This document shows positions 1-8,859 of a stretch of 47,636 nt of DNA, in pieces. The translations under genes were made by a program, and so were the position numbers. Source of the stretch: Bdellovibrionales bacterium. Lineage in GTDB: Bacteria; Bdellovibrionota; FAC87; UBA2466. The notes under the pieces were generated by a model that was not told where the DNA came from, searched no databases, and saw nothing but the letters and a program-made list of their open reading frames with translations. Numbering within the stretch: position 1 is the first letter of the stretch; every line of letters starts with the position of its first letter. The stretch is from NCBI GenBank assembly GCA_005776395.1, contig SXPJ01000021.1, positions 1-47,636 of the forward strand, read 5' to 3'.

Positions 1-1
1 C

Positions 2-124
2 GATAAAGTATGGGGATTTACTGTTTTGAGTTTAGGTGACGCTTTGTTTGCCAAAATATCCCAAGAATTTAAATGGCCTGTAAGGCAAACAAGACCAAAA
101 AAACTCTCAAAAAACACAGTATAG
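2..124 (+). CDS. 3' end of an unidentified gene (partial)
   Basis: Frame 2 is open from the window edge to a TAG at 122-124. It encodes 40 residues that read like a protein C-terminus: a hydrophobic stretch (VWGFTVLSLGDALFAKI) and then a basic tail (RQTRPKKLSKNTV). The gene begins outside the window. I do not recognise the family, and the open frame is short enough that chance cannot be excluded. The repeat at 133-231 starts only nine bases after the stop, so that repeat would lie in its 3' flank. Confidence 0.35.
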   Translation, partial: DKVWGFTVLSLGDALFAKISQEFKWPVRQTRPKKLSKNTV

Positions 125-132
125 AGGGCCAG

Positions 133-231
133 GTATATAAAATTACCCCAATAGCACACCGAGACTTTGTGAAAAGATTTTTCTAGTGCTCCTCAATTAG
201 CCTCAAAATTTACTCACCGAAAACGGCTGTC
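133..231 (+). repeat. dispersed repeat, copy 1 (inverted partner at 9083-9172)
   Basis: This stretch matches the reverse complement of 9083-9172 with about ten scattered differences. Shared blocks include ACCGAGACTTTG and GCTCCTCAATTAGCCTCAAA. The unit is non-coding on both strands and AT-rich. Here it lies between a gene tail and the radical SAM gene. Similarity fades near base 235, and the hairpin that follows the other copy is absent here. Confidence 0.7.
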
Positions 232-312
232 CTATTTTTTATTCAATACTTTCAAAAACTTATAACCACCCAGATAGACACGTTGCGGCATTTCTGATAA
301 AAACTATTCCTC

Positions 313-2193
313 ATGCGTACGTTACTATTGACCCCTCCTATGACCCAGATCAATACCCCCTACCCTGCCACGGCCTATTTAACCGGTTTTTTGCGCTCCC
401 AGGGGTTCGAGGCGATTCAGGCAGATCCGGCATTAGAACTGGTTCTAAAACTTTTAAACAAAACAGGCTTAGAGACGATTTCACAAGAGCTAAAAACAAA
501 CAAAGTCATAGCCCCTTCTCTTAAACATTTTTTAAAGTTTAAAGAGAATTATATTTCGACGATCGATAGCGTTATTAGATTCTTACAAAACCAAGATCCT
601 ACATTAGCTTACAGAATTGTGACCCATAATTATCTTCCAGAGGGGCCAAGATTTAAAACTTTAGAGAGTCTCAATATCTCTAGAAGCGATGGGCTCCAAT
701 GGGCTTTTGGAGCCCTGGGTCTTCAGGATAGAGCCCGTCATTTAGCAAGCCTCTACATCGATGATCTTGCTGACATGATTCGAGATGGAATTGATAATCG
801 ATTTGAGTTTTCTAGATACGGGGAAAAACTTGCTTCAAGCGCCCCTTCTTTTGAACCGATTTTAAAAGCCTTAAATGCAGCTCCCACCTTAATCGATCGT
901 TACCTCGATGAAATTAGTGAATCGTACGTCAAACAATATCATCCCGATATTTTAGCGCTCACAGTTCCCTTCCCAGGAAATGTCTATGGGGCTTTTCGTA
1001 TCGCAAAAAAATTCAAAGAATTATCCCCATCAACTCGAATTATCTTAGGTGGAGGTTATGTCAACACTGAGCTTAGAGAACTAAAAGAGCCTCGAGTATT
1101 TGAGTTTATTGACTACATCACACTAGATGATGGCGAGAAACCTTTTCTTACCCTTTTAGAAAACCTCTCTCAGCCCAAAAAAGCGGCCAAATACTTGCGT
1201 ACCTTTATCCGAGAAAACAATAAGGTTGTTTTTAAAAATGATACTTCACTTCACGATATTCCCTTCAAAGATTCAGGAGTTCCAACTTACGACGGACTTC
1301 CCTTAGACAGATATCTTTCTCTTTGTGAGCTTTTAAATCCAATGCATAGGTTGTGGTCTGACGGTAGGTGGAACAAACTCACCTTAGCTCATGGCTGTTA
1401 CTGGAAAAAGTGTAGCTTCTGCGACACCAGCCTAGATTATATTGGCAGATATGAAACTGCTCAGGCCTCTCTTTTAGTTGATAGAATTGAGCAGTTGGTT
1501 AAAGAAACTGGGCAAACAGGTTTTCATTTTGTAGATGAAGCTGCCCCCCCTAAAACTCTCGCAGCCCTCGCAAAAGAACTTATTAAACGACAACTTAATA
1601 TCTCCTGGTGGACCAATATCCGTTTTGAAAAAAGTTTCTCTCTAGAACTTACTCAGCTATTAGCTCAGAGTGGTTGTATTGCTATCAGTGGGGGACTTGA
1701 AGTAGCCTCAAACAGATTATTAGGACTCATGGAAAAAGGGGTTACTGTCGAACAGGTTGCAAAAGTTACACACAACTTCACTCAGAGTGGAATCATGGTT
1801 CATGCCTATTTAATGTATGGATTTCCAACTCAGACCCTTCATGAAACGATAGATTCTTTAGAACGAGTAAGACAACTTTTCGAAGCAGGTTGCATTCAAT
1901 CAGGTTTTTGGCACCGATTCTCTGCTACAATTCATAGTCCTATTGGAAAGAATCCTTCACATTATGGAATAGAAATTAAATATCCCTCCTCTACGTTTGC
2001 AAAAAATGACCTGGAGTTCTCTGATTCCAAGGGGATTGATCCCGAACCCTTAAGTGCCGGCTTAAAAAAAGCTATTTACAATTACATGCATGGTCTGGGG
2101 CTAGAGGAAGATGTGCGAACTTGGTTCGACTTCGAAGTTCCAAAAACTAAAGTCAAACGTAACTTTATTCGCGAGGCACTTATTACGGTTTGA
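313..2193 (+). CDS. cobalamin-binding-type radical SAM protein
   Basis: The 626-residue product has the B12-binding plus radical SAM architecture. Residues about 1-290 form a Rossmann-like B12-domain region, with HPDILALTVPFPGN near 210 and the glycine-rich ILGGGYVN near 244-251. The radical SAM core follows, with its 4Fe-4S cysteines at C362, C367 and C370 in GCYWKKCSFC. The spacing is CX4CX2C rather than the textbook CX3CX2C, a variant seen in some B12-type members. Later segments (FHFVDEAAP, ISGGLEV, HAYLMYGFPTQT) fit the rest of the SAM barrel. The family does methyl transfers or other radical rearrangements, and the substrate cannot be told from sequence. The gene appears monocistronic and converges on the next gene. 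A PduO-type adenosyltransferase at 34.3 kb is consistent with cobalamin use in this organism. Confidence 0.85.
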   Translation: MRTLLLTPPMTQINTPYPATAYLTGFLRSQGFEAIQADPALELVLKLLNKTGLETISQELKTNKVIAPSLKHFLKFKENYISTIDSVIRFLQNQDPTLAYRIVTHNYLPEGPRFKTLESLNISRSDGLQWAFGALGLQDRARHLASLYIDDLADMIRDGIDNRFEFSRYGEKLASSAPSFEPILKALNAAPTLIDRYLDEISESYVKQYHPDILALTVPFPGNVYGAFRIAKKFKELSPSTRIILGGGYVNTELRELKEPRVFEFIDYITLDDGEKPFLTLLENLSQPKKAAKYLRTFIRENNKVVFKNDTSLHDIPFKDSGVPTYDGLPLDRYLSLCELLNPMHRLWSDGRWNKLTLAHGCYWKKCSFCDTSLDYIGRYETAQASLLVDRIEQLVKETGQTGFHFVDEAAPPKTLAALAKELIKRQLNISWWTNIRFEKSFSLELTQLLAQSGCIAISGGLEVASNRLLGLMEKGVTVEQVAKVTHNFTQSGIMVHAYLMYGFPTQTLHETIDSLERVRQLFEAGCIQSGFWHRFSATIHSPIGKNPSHYGIEIKYPSSTFAKNDLEFSDSKGIDPEPLSAGLKKAIYNYMHGLGLEEDVRTWFDFEVPKTKVKRNFIREALITV

Positions 2194-2205
2194 GTTATCT
2201 TCTGT

Positions 2206-2949
2206 TCACCCTCCAAAATCGACAACTTTATTTAGTGCCGCTCCATTGAGAGAGCGAACATGAACTAAGTAGTCCCCCTTTAATTTAGGATCTAAAACAA
2301 CAGTTTTTAAAAACTCAATCTTCTCATCTTTACACTCACTCATCTGTTCTTTAAAAATTGTAATAGGCTGAACCACTATCGTATTTTCATTTTGGCTGAC
2401 TCGAATCTCTTTAAATTCAGTACAGCCATTAGAAAAACTTCCGGAAAGCACAACTTTATTTCGCTGAGGATCCTCTTCTGAATTGGGGCCCGAAGCCTGA
2501 ACAATATTCACATCACTCACAGGAGCATAAAGAAACTCATCCTGTTCAATGGTTCGAGCTAAACTAACCTCTATCGTGCCCAAGCTTCTACCCAAACGCC
2601 CCTCCACAATCTGATAGGTTCCAGGCTGTTCAATAACTCCCAAGGTCACCACTTTAGAGTAAGGCATAATCATCATTAGACAGAAGCCCATATAAACATA
2701 GGCCTGTTGCTTAACGACGATAGTTTTTGTTTCTAAATCCACCTTAACTTCAGGAGCAACAACTTTAAAGCAACTGTTTCTAAGTTCTCCACCCACAGCA
2801 AATTGAATACGATCATTAGTATCAAACCCTGCTGGAACAAACACTTTCGAAAGGGGAACCTCCACTAATACTGGATTAATAGTAGCCCCCAAGCTATGTT
2901 TTGAAGCCAACACTAAAACGATCACCCCTAAAAGAACTCGATAAATCAT
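2206..2949 (-). CDS. secreted hypothetical protein
   Basis: The product is 247 residues from an ATG at 2949 preceded by a strong ribosome site (GGGAGGTGAA). An upstream in-frame start at 3114 would add a run that does not look like protein, so I reject it. The N-terminus (MIYRVLLGVIVLVLASKHSLG) is a signal peptide. The mature part is rich in beta-strand-like valine patterns and contains four cysteines, possibly disulfide-bonded in the periplasm. Two roughly similar halves, each with an N/S-G/S-C segment followed by KVVTL- or KTVVL-like strands, suggest a duplicated beta domain. I do not recognise a family. It converges on the radical SAM gene with a 12-base gap. Confidence 0.7.
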   Translation of the reverse strand: MIYRVLLGVIVLVLASKHSLGATINPVLVEVPLSKVFVPAGFDTNDRIQFAVGGELRNSCFKVVAPEVKVDLETKTIVVKQQAYVYMGFCLMMIMPYSKVVTLGVIEQPGTYQIVEGRLGRSLGTIEVSLARTIEQDEFLYAPVSDVNIVQASGPNSEEDPQRNKVVLSGSFSNGCTEFKEIRVSQNENTIVVQPITIFKEQMSECKDEKIEFLKTVVLDPKLKGDYLVHVRSLNGAALNKVVDFGG

Positions 2950-3122
2950 TTCACCTCCCAAAAAACTTACTGTTTGCCAATTACAAAGTATAAAAACTGC
3001 AAAGCCTGTTCCATTCAGACTTAACTGCTGAAACGGTCGATTTTTCATTTGAAACCTAAGAAACCTGCCGACGCAGAAAGAATTAAGAGGAAATCTGCCT
3101 TTTGTGTGCGCCAAAAATGAGA

Positions 3123-3554
3123 CTATTTTTTACAGTTCTTTGTTTCAGTTGAGGCTTTCTGCATTGCCAACTGAACGGCAGATCTTCTTTGACTGGGACA
3201 AAATCCTGGACGAACGCTATTGAAGGGAAATCCACGACAAATAGAGGGACGATTCTCATAGATAGTACAAAGTCGGTTAGAATCCAGAAAAACACAGTCC
3301 CCATTTTCCAGCTGTTTTAATCTGAAAAGTCGAGTCCGAGAATTAAACGACCTGATAATTCCCGATCGAATGAGTCTTTGAGCTATTCTCTTCAAAGGGC
3401 CATTGACCTGGTGGGACTCAATAAACCCCATATGGAAAAGCTCTTCTGAGGTCACCTGAACAGGCATGGTACAACATCCTGCCCAACACCCCTTACACAT
3501 CGAAGGTTTAAACTTGACCCAACGACTTGGCTTTGCAATTTGTACCTTTTTCAT
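3123..3554 (-). CDS. YkgJ/UPF0153-family CxxCxxxxCC metal-cluster protein
   Basis: The 143-residue product starts at the ATG at 3554 (MKKVQIAKPSRW). Upstream in-frame sequence overlaps the divergent gene and is not protein-like. Cysteines occur in MCKGCWAGCC, followed by CVFLDSNRLCTIYENRPSICRGFPF and a final FCPS. This is the pattern of the PF03692 zinc- or iron-sulfur-cluster family, whose biochemical role is poorly defined. The C-terminal tail is basic and ends in KNCKK. It is transcribed divergently from the oxygenase-like gene at 3571 with only 16 bases between the start codons, so the two must share or overlap their control regions. Confidence 0.75.
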   Translation of the reverse strand: MKKVQIAKPSRWVKFKPSMCKGCWAGCCTMPVQVTSEELFHMGFIESHQVNGPLKRIAQRLIRSGIIRSFNSRTRLFRLKQLENGDCVFLDSNRLCTIYENRPSICRGFPFNSVRPGFCPSQRRSAVQLAMQKASTETKNCKK

Positions 3555-3570
3555 CTTATAAAGAGTCCCT

Positions 3571-4197
3571 ATGAAACTTAAAATTAACAACCTATTCCCT
3601 ACCTTGATTGGTACCGGATCGCTATCAAAATTCCACACCCTAAATGCACGCCTGATGAAAGATATTTTAAATATCTTCCAACAGGACAAAATGGGGCAGA
3701 AATGGTCCAAAGAGAACTATATCGGGGGGTACACCTCTTATGGTTCGATATCGGATCTACATTTTCGTTATCCCTCTTTTTCGACCTTTGAAGAGGAGCT
3801 AAAGCCCCATGCAGAGGCCTTTAAAAAGGCCCAAGGATGGAATCTAAAAGATCTTGAACTTCGAATGACCCACCTCTGGGTTAATATTATGCATGAACAC
3901 ACTTATCATGCGCTTCATCTTCATCCTCATTCGGTTATCAGTGGAACCTATTATGTGCAAACTCCCCCTCAAAGCGTTCCTTTAAAAATAGAGGATCCGA
4001 GAATGAGTTTTTATATGAATGCTCCGCTTAGAGAAAACCCTACTAAAGCCTCAGATAAACTTTACTATGAGGTTCAAGCCAAGGCCGGAGACTTTGTACT
4101 ATTTGAAAGCTGGGTCCGGCATGAAGTTCCACCTAATCAATCAAAAAAAGCTAGAATTTCTCTTAGCTTTAACTACAGCTTAGAAAGTGAAGATTAA
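3571..4197 (+). CDS. putative 2OG-Fe(II) oxygenase (TIGR02466-like)
   Basis: The 208-residue product resembles the TIGR02466/PF13759 putative 2-oxoglutarate-Fe(II) oxygenase family. Visible features are the histidine-rich strand HALHLHPHSVISGTYYVQ, the DPRMSFYMNAP segment, and the C-terminal AGDFVLFESWVRHEVPPN followed by RISLSFNY, which supplies the second histidine and the arginine expected for 2OG binding. The substrate is unknown. No signal peptide is present, so it is cytoplasmic. It is followed after 12 bases by the flavoprotein gene on the same strand, suggesting co-transcription. Its short divergent spacing to the metal-cluster protein gene hints at a shared oxidative or iron-linked theme, which is inference only. 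Confidence 0.75.
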   Translation: MKLKINNLFPTLIGTGSLSKFHTLNARLMKDILNIFQQDKMGQKWSKENYIGGYTSYGSISDLHFRYPSFSTFEEELKPHAEAFKKAQGWNLKDLELRMTHLWVNIMHEHTYHALHLHPHSVISGTYYVQTPPQSVPLKIEDPRMSFYMNAPLRENPTKASDKLYYEVQAKAGDFVLFESWVRHEVPPNQSKKARISLSFNYSLESED

Positions 4198-4209
4198 AAT
4201 CCTATCGCC

Positions 4210-5418
4210 ATGAAGAAAAACCCCTTTCATGTAGCTATCGTAGGTTCAGGACCCGCCGCTTTGATGGCCGCTGACATCATAAGTGCCTCGGGCTTTGATG
4301 TTTCGATCTTCGAAAAGAGAAATTCTCTAGGCCGAAAACTTTTAATTGCAGGTAGTTCAGGCCTTAACGTGACTTACGATATGCCCTTAAAAGATTTTCA
4401 CAAAAAATACTCTGGAGATGAATTATTCTGGAAAAATATTCTATCCAAATTTACCCCAGATGACTGGCTTAAATTTATCCATCAATTAGGAATCAAAACT
4501 TTCAAAGGAACTAGTCATCGATATTTTGTAGAGGAGATGAAAGCCTCTCGATTATTAACTCACTGGAAAGAAAGACTAACCCAACAAAATGTAAAATACT
4601 TTTTCAATAAATGCTGCATTGATTTTCAGAAAAACCCAAATGGAGAAATCACTCTATTTTTTGACGATGGAACTCAGTTTGCTTTCATGGCTGTAGTCTT
4701 TTGTCTAGGTGGAGCGAGCTGGGAACTAGTCCACGAGCCGGTCCAATGGCCCAAGATGTTTATTCAAAAAAAATTAGAATTGACCCCCTTTAGCCCTTCC
4801 AATGTAGGATTTTCAGTGGATTTTAGTCCGGAATTCTTAAAAGAGGCAGAAGGGCTCCCCCTTAAAAATGTTGTTTTAAAATCATCCAAAGGCTCTTTAC
4901 AGGGAGATTTAGTGGTCACCTCTTACGGTCTTGAAGGAACCCCTATTTATGCCATAGGGGCCAAAGAAACTGTCTATCTTGATCTTAAGCCTGATCTTTC
5001 TGAAGAGCAGATTATAAAAAAGCTAACTAAAACAAAAGAAAACTTAAATCCTATTAGACGAATAAAAAAGCATCTCAAACTAAGCCCCGCATCATTAGCT
5101 CTCCTGTTTCATCAAAGCTTAGAAATCGACCCTAAGGACTTAAATCAGTGGGTTCACAGAATTAAAAATTTTCCGATTCAGTTTCATGAAAGACAAGGTT
5201 TGCAATGGGCTATTTCATCAGCTGGAGGAATCAAACTTAGTGAGATTAACTTTGATCTAGAGTTAAAAAAGTTTCCAGGTGTTTTTGTTGCCGGGGAGAT
5301 GCTGGATTGGGACACAGTCACAGGAGGGTTTTTAATTCAAGCTTGCGTCTCCCAAGGTTTCTGCTCGGGACAGGGTGTTTTAACCTACTTGAAAAATTTA
5401 AGGCAAAAACCAAAATGA
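4210..5418 (+). CDS. HI0933-type NAD(P)/FAD-dependent oxidoreductase (TIGR03862-like)
   Basis: The 402-residue product begins with a classic FAD dinucleotide-binding motif (VAIVGSGPAALMAADII, residues about 8-24). A GRKLLIAGSSGLNVT segment follows, matching the GGGRCN-like region of the HI0933 family but in the altered form typical of the TIGR03862 subgroup. The C-terminus has SSAGGIKLSEIN and VFVAGEMLDWDTVTGGF, the conserved family end. It is a cytoplasmic flavoprotein of unknown substrate; some HI0933 relatives are proposed to act on modified nucleosides or membrane lipids. The start ATG at 4210 lies 12 bases after the oxygenase stop. The 3' end overlaps the convergent antiporter gene by 21 bases. 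Confidence 0.85.
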   Translation: MKKNPFHVAIVGSGPAALMAADIISASGFDVSIFEKRNSLGRKLLIAGSSGLNVTYDMPLKDFHKKYSGDELFWKNILSKFTPDDWLKFIHQLGIKTFKGTSHRYFVEEMKASRLLTHWKERLTQQNVKYFFNKCCIDFQKNPNGEITLFFDDGTQFAFMAVVFCLGGASWELVHEPVQWPKMFIQKKLELTPFSPSNVGFSVDFSPEFLKEAEGLPLKNVVLKSSKGSLQGDLVVTSYGLEGTPIYAIGAKETVYLDLKPDLSEEQIIKKLTKTKENLNPIRRIKKHLKLSPASLALLFHQSLEIDPKDLNQWVHRIKNFPIQFHERQGLQWAISSAGGIKLSEINFDLELKKFPGVFVAGEMLDWDTVTGGFLIQACVSQGFCSGQGVLTYLKNLRQKPK

Positions 5419-6648
5419 AAAGGCGGCAATCAAAGTCGGAATAAGTCCCGCCCACAATAACATTAATGGACTGATCCCCTCTTTTCCAAAAGACTCTTTA
5501 AGAATAGAAAAGCCCGCAGGATTAGGAGCGTTCGCGATAATTGTGAGACCGCCCCCCGTCACAGCGCCTGAAACTAAAGCGTATTTCATAGATTCACTTA
5601 AGTCGGTAACCTGTGAACCTAAATAGGTCACTGCTGCATTATCCATAACTGCAGTCAGAGCAGTACTTCCTAAAAATAGTGGAAAGGCGGTTAAATTATT
5701 TAGCAACGGCTTTAGCCACCATGTCTGCATCTCTCCAAAAACTACCAATCCCGCCAAAAAAAATGCCACCAAAAGACTAGCTTTTAATTGTATAGGATCC
5801 TGAAATTCTTTGGATATATGAGCCACACCCAGAAAAAAGAGAAACAAGGCCATAAAAAGAACAGGATGGTGAGCCGAAGCCACAATAGCTGCCACAAAAA
5901 TCAAATGAATTGCAATAAGCCACAAGGGAACACCTGTTTCAACTTCACTTTTCTCTTCAAGCCTTTTCAATTCCTTAGAGAACAGTGCGACGCCAAGAGA
6001 TGAATTAAAAATCACTGCTAAAATCGCCTTCCAACCAAAATGACTCATCATAAAAGAGCAATCCCACCCCCACTTGTCTGCCACCATTAAAACAGGGGGG
6101 GCCGCATAATGAGTTAAAACTCCGCCGATAGAAACATTAACAAATAAAATTCCCAAGGTGGCATACTTAAACTTTTCAGAAATATCTCTTCGATAAAATT
6201 CATCCAATAAAACCAAGGCCGTAACTGTCATGGCTGCAGGTTCAGTAATAAAACTTCCTAATAAAGGACCTAAGATCAAAGTGACCCAATATTTTGCAAC
6301 TTTGGAGTTAATAGGAATGGGTCTCGCGATTCGAATAATAACGAACTTAGCCAATTGAATCAGGGGTCGAGTAGCAGCGACTGTCATAATGACAAAAATA
6401 AAAAGAGGTTCTCTGAAATTTAACGACTCTAAGTAATGGATAGCTTCTGAGTAACTTTCTGAAAACGAAAAATAAAAAAACCAAACTCCCGCCCAAAACC
6501 CAAAGACAATTTCCACTTCACCTAAAAGGTGAAATAGATTTTCTAAAACCGACCCTTCAGGAAACTTTCTAGCCAATGATTGGAATCTTTTAATCGCAAA
6601 TGTGTGAAGGACAGCAATAGCAAAAAATAAAGTTCCCATGATTTCCAA
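5398..6648 (-). CDS. putative Na+/H+ antiporter (PF07399/DUF1504 type)
   Basis: The 416-residue integral membrane protein has about ten hydrophobic segments. It matches the PF07399 putative Na+/H+ antiporter family in length and in conserved blocks such as LILGPLLGSFITEPAAMTV, GGVLTHYAAPPVLMVADKWGWD, and the C-terminal TAVMDNAAVTYLG and GGGLTIIANAPNPAG. The paired discontinuous motifs (TEPAAMT and NAPNPAG) recall ion-transporter superfamily re-entrant loops. The likely role is sodium/proton exchange at the inner membrane, though family members are little tested. The start is the ATG at 6648. An earlier in-frame M (MEI versus MGT) differs by only three residues. It overlaps the convergent flavoprotein gene by 21 bases. 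Confidence 0.8.
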   Translation of the reverse strand: MEIMGTLFFAIAVLHTFAIKRFQSLARKFPEGSVLENLFHLLGEVEIVFGFWAGVWFFYFSFSESYSEAIHYLESLNFREPLFIFVIMTVAATRPLIQLAKFVIIRIARPIPINSKVAKYWVTLILGPLLGSFITEPAAMTVTALVLLDEFYRRDISEKFKYATLGILFVNVSIGGVLTHYAAPPVLMVADKWGWDCSFMMSHFGWKAILAVIFNSSLGVALFSKELKRLEEKSEVETGVPLWLIAIHLIFVAAIVASAHHPVLFMALFLFFLGVAHISKEFQDPIQLKASLLVAFFLAGLVVFGEMQTWWLKPLLNNLTAFPLFLGSTALTAVMDNAAVTYLGSQVTDLSESMKYALVSGAVTGGGLTIIANAPNPAGFSILKESFGKEGISPLMLLWAGLIPTLIAAFSFWFLP

Positions 6649-6869
6649 ATTGTATCACCTTGTACACTTCGTGAACATTCTCCCCTTTTCTTACATTTCA
6701 AAAAATGGATAAGAAATTCAACTCTCTAGACAACACCCTATACAAACTTAAGACAGCTCCTTTTTTTATTAAAAAGAGGGGTATGACAAGTCATTGAAAT
6801 TAACTACTTTTTTACCGCCAAGATCTGGTTCGTCTGTTGCATTTTGTGAGAGGGTATTCGCAATTTATT

Positions 6870-7742
6870 ATGATTTTACAATACCCACAAATACGCCAAT
6901 TTAAATCCTTAAAGTTGGCTCTAGTCCTTACGGGGCTACTCATTACTAGCCAACCTACTGAAGCCGCTCTCTTAAATTCCTGTGTCCGCACCTTAACCCA
7001 ACTCGTGTTACCTTATGCAGTCCAATATCACACAGGTAAAACAATTCGTCCTAAAATCATCGATGATCCCACCTCCCTCTTACTTGGGGAGCGAATCGGC
7101 TTAGGAGATCGAGGAGGCGTATATAGAATTAGTAAGTCCTCTACTCTCCCTGGCATTCCACTGACTACGGTAAGTCTGGTTGCTAAAATTCCTCATACAG
7201 TGCGTTTTTTAGGGAAAGATGCCCCTCACCCTCAAGCTGAATTGGAAATGAAAAGAGAAATTCATACCTATGATTTACTGAAATCAAACTGGGATAAAAT
7301 AGAGAAGGATCCTCAGTTCCCAAAAGATGCCGCCTGGAAATCTGGAGTCATCCCCACAATCCCCATCTTAAAAAGTTTCGAAAGCAAACAGGGAACGATC
7401 CTCATAAAACCTGAAATTCAGGGAGAATCTTTAAAAACACTCAACGAACAATATAGAGGACAACTCCCCATTGAAATGGCGAGTTCATTAAGAGAAATTT
7501 ACTCAACAATTAAGGCAATTTCGGCTCAGGTGAAAACCCCTATTCAAGATGCAGAGGGAAACTGGAGTGAAGGGCGTCCATTTTACACCGATATTAATCC
7601 AGCCAATTTAGTTTGGGTTTCCAATCCCGCTCAAATGAATCTACTAGGGCTTAAAAGGCCAAGTTTCGTGTTTTATGAAATAACTCCGCTGATTAACCGA
7701 ATGCCTCAATATCTGCCTTTGCCAAAGTTAGCGCCTAGCTGA
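6870..7742 (+). CDS. secreted protein-kinase-like protein
   Basis: The product is 290 residues from the ATG at 6870. A TTG at 6837 and a GTG at 6846 are alternatives, but the ATG gives a normal signal peptide (basic start, LKLALVLTGLLITS, cleavage after TEA). The mature protein has kinase-like landmarks: a glycine-rich loop GERIGLGDRGGVY (73-85), a VAIK-type lysine in VAKIP (K106), a candidate helix-C glutamate near E130, and TDINPANLVW (D241, N246), matching the catalytic loop of kinases and aminoglycoside phosphotransferases. The DFG aspartate is not evident: the equivalent strand reads VFYEI. It could be an active atypical kinase, a pseudokinase or a small-molecule phosphotransferase. Export makes an ATP-using role unusual. 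It overlaps the convergent glycosyltransferase by 15 bases. Confidence 0.65.
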   Translation: MILQYPQIRQFKSLKLALVLTGLLITSQPTEAALLNSCVRTLTQLVLPYAVQYHTGKTIRPKIIDDPTSLLLGERIGLGDRGGVYRISKSSTLPGIPLTTVSLVAKIPHTVRFLGKDAPHPQAELEMKREIHTYDLLKSNWDKIEKDPQFPKDAAWKSGVIPTIPILKSFESKQGTILIKPEIQGESLKTLNEQYRGQLPIEMASSLREIYSTIKAISAQVKTPIQDAEGNWSEGRPFYTDINPANLVWVSNPAQMNLLGLKRPSFVFYEITPLINRMPQYLPLPKLAPS

Positions 7743-8846
7743 AAGCAGGTGAGACAACTGGCGCTCATAACGTCCCCAAGTCATCATTTTAGCCTCTTGG
7801 ATGGATTGGTAGCGAAGAGTTTGAAGAAGCTCTGATGAATGCAATAAAGCTTCAAGCTTAGCTTTAATTTGTTCAGCGGAGCGAGGCTCTATCCGCCATT
7901 CTGTTTTATTCAAAAATGTAAAATCGGCTGAACCACAATGAGTTGTCGTAATTGGAACTAATCCACTCGCCATAGCTTGAATTAAAGTTTGGCCAAAGCC
8001 ATCCTCTAAGGTAGGAAATACAAAAACATGATGTTTTCTAATTTCATTCGCTAGTTCTGACTGTGGCATGGCCTGTTGATAGTTAAAATGCGAGTACTTA
8101 GATAAAACTCTCCTAAACTCTGGTTCAATAGATCCAATAAGATTTAACTCAATCTGCTTAGGAGAAAAGTCCTTAGTGGCCTCTAAAAGATATTGAACCC
8201 CTTTTCTAAAACTTAGAATGCCGAAATAGATAACTCTTAAGGGAGAAGGCTCTAATAAAATTTCCAAAGGTTGAAACCTCTCCAGATCAACCCCCAGTGG
8301 AAGCACATCAATTTTCTCCTGTTTTATTCCTGCTTCAACAAAAGTTTTTTTGGCAAAATCGGACAACACCCAGATCCGATCGGCCAATTCATATTCCTCG
8401 AGTTCTCTCTCTAAACAAAAATCCCGTTTTGGAAAAGCATGACCAAATTTTAGATACTCCTCAGTTAAAAGATCGTACTGAAACTTTATATGGGACGAAT
8501 CCCTCATTAAAATATGAAAATGGCCGGGCCGACTTTTTAAGGTCTCCAAGGAAAATGAGGACCAGCCCACGAAAAAATCAGGTCGATATCTTGAAAGGCT
8601 CCTCGAAAGAAACCTTCCAAACTGTCTCATTTTTAGATGATCCCCCAGGGATTCAAATCCTAAATTTCTACTGGCTCTAAAAATCAATTCTGGCCAAATA
8701 CAATTCTCAATATGCTCAGAAGGAATAGAAAATCTACTTCTGGGTAACGAAGTAAAAATCTGTGGTTCATAGCCCAAATTAACAAAAGACTGATACATAA
8801 AGTCGGAGTGAAATCTTCCCCCAACTCCAATTCCCACGGTTTTCAT
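7728..8846 (-). CDS. GT4-family glycosyltransferase
   Basis: The 372-residue product has the two-Rossmann (GT-B) layout of family GT4. The N-terminal half has GIGVGGRFHSDFM and later RIWVLSDFAKKTFVEAGI. The C-terminal half has VLPLGVDLERFQPL, LRVIYFGILSFRKGVQYLLEA and PTLEDGFGQTLIQAMASG. The family EX7E position reads D..Q here (DGFGQTLIQ), a variant seen in some active members. A sugar-nucleotide-dependent transfer onto surface polysaccharide or lipid is likely; donor and acceptor are unknown. The gene stands alone on this strand. Just upstream of its start (8847-9357) lies the repeat-packed, gene-free stretch. Confidence 0.85.
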   Translation of the reverse strand: MKTVGIGVGGRFHSDFMYQSFVNLGYEPQIFTSLPRSRFSIPSEHIENCIWPELIFRASRNLGFESLGDHLKMRQFGRFLSRSLSRYRPDFFVGWSSFSLETLKSRPGHFHILMRDSSHIKFQYDLLTEEYLKFGHAFPKRDFCLERELEEYELADRIWVLSDFAKKTFVEAGIKQEKIDVLPLGVDLERFQPLEILLEPSPLRVIYFGILSFRKGVQYLLEATKDFSPKQIELNLIGSIEPEFRRVLSKYSHFNYQQAMPQSELANEIRKHHVFVFPTLEDGFGQTLIQAMASGLVPITTTHCGSADFTFLNKTEWRIEPRSAEQIKAKLEALLHSSELLQTLRYQSIQEAKMMTWGRYERQLSHLLSARR

Positions 8847-8859
8847 GCTTTTTATTATA

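Noticed and set aside
1-12. CGATAAAGTAT at the window start also occurs at 29085
   Set aside because: The match is only about eleven bases and flanks differ, so it does not show that the window begins in another HNH element.
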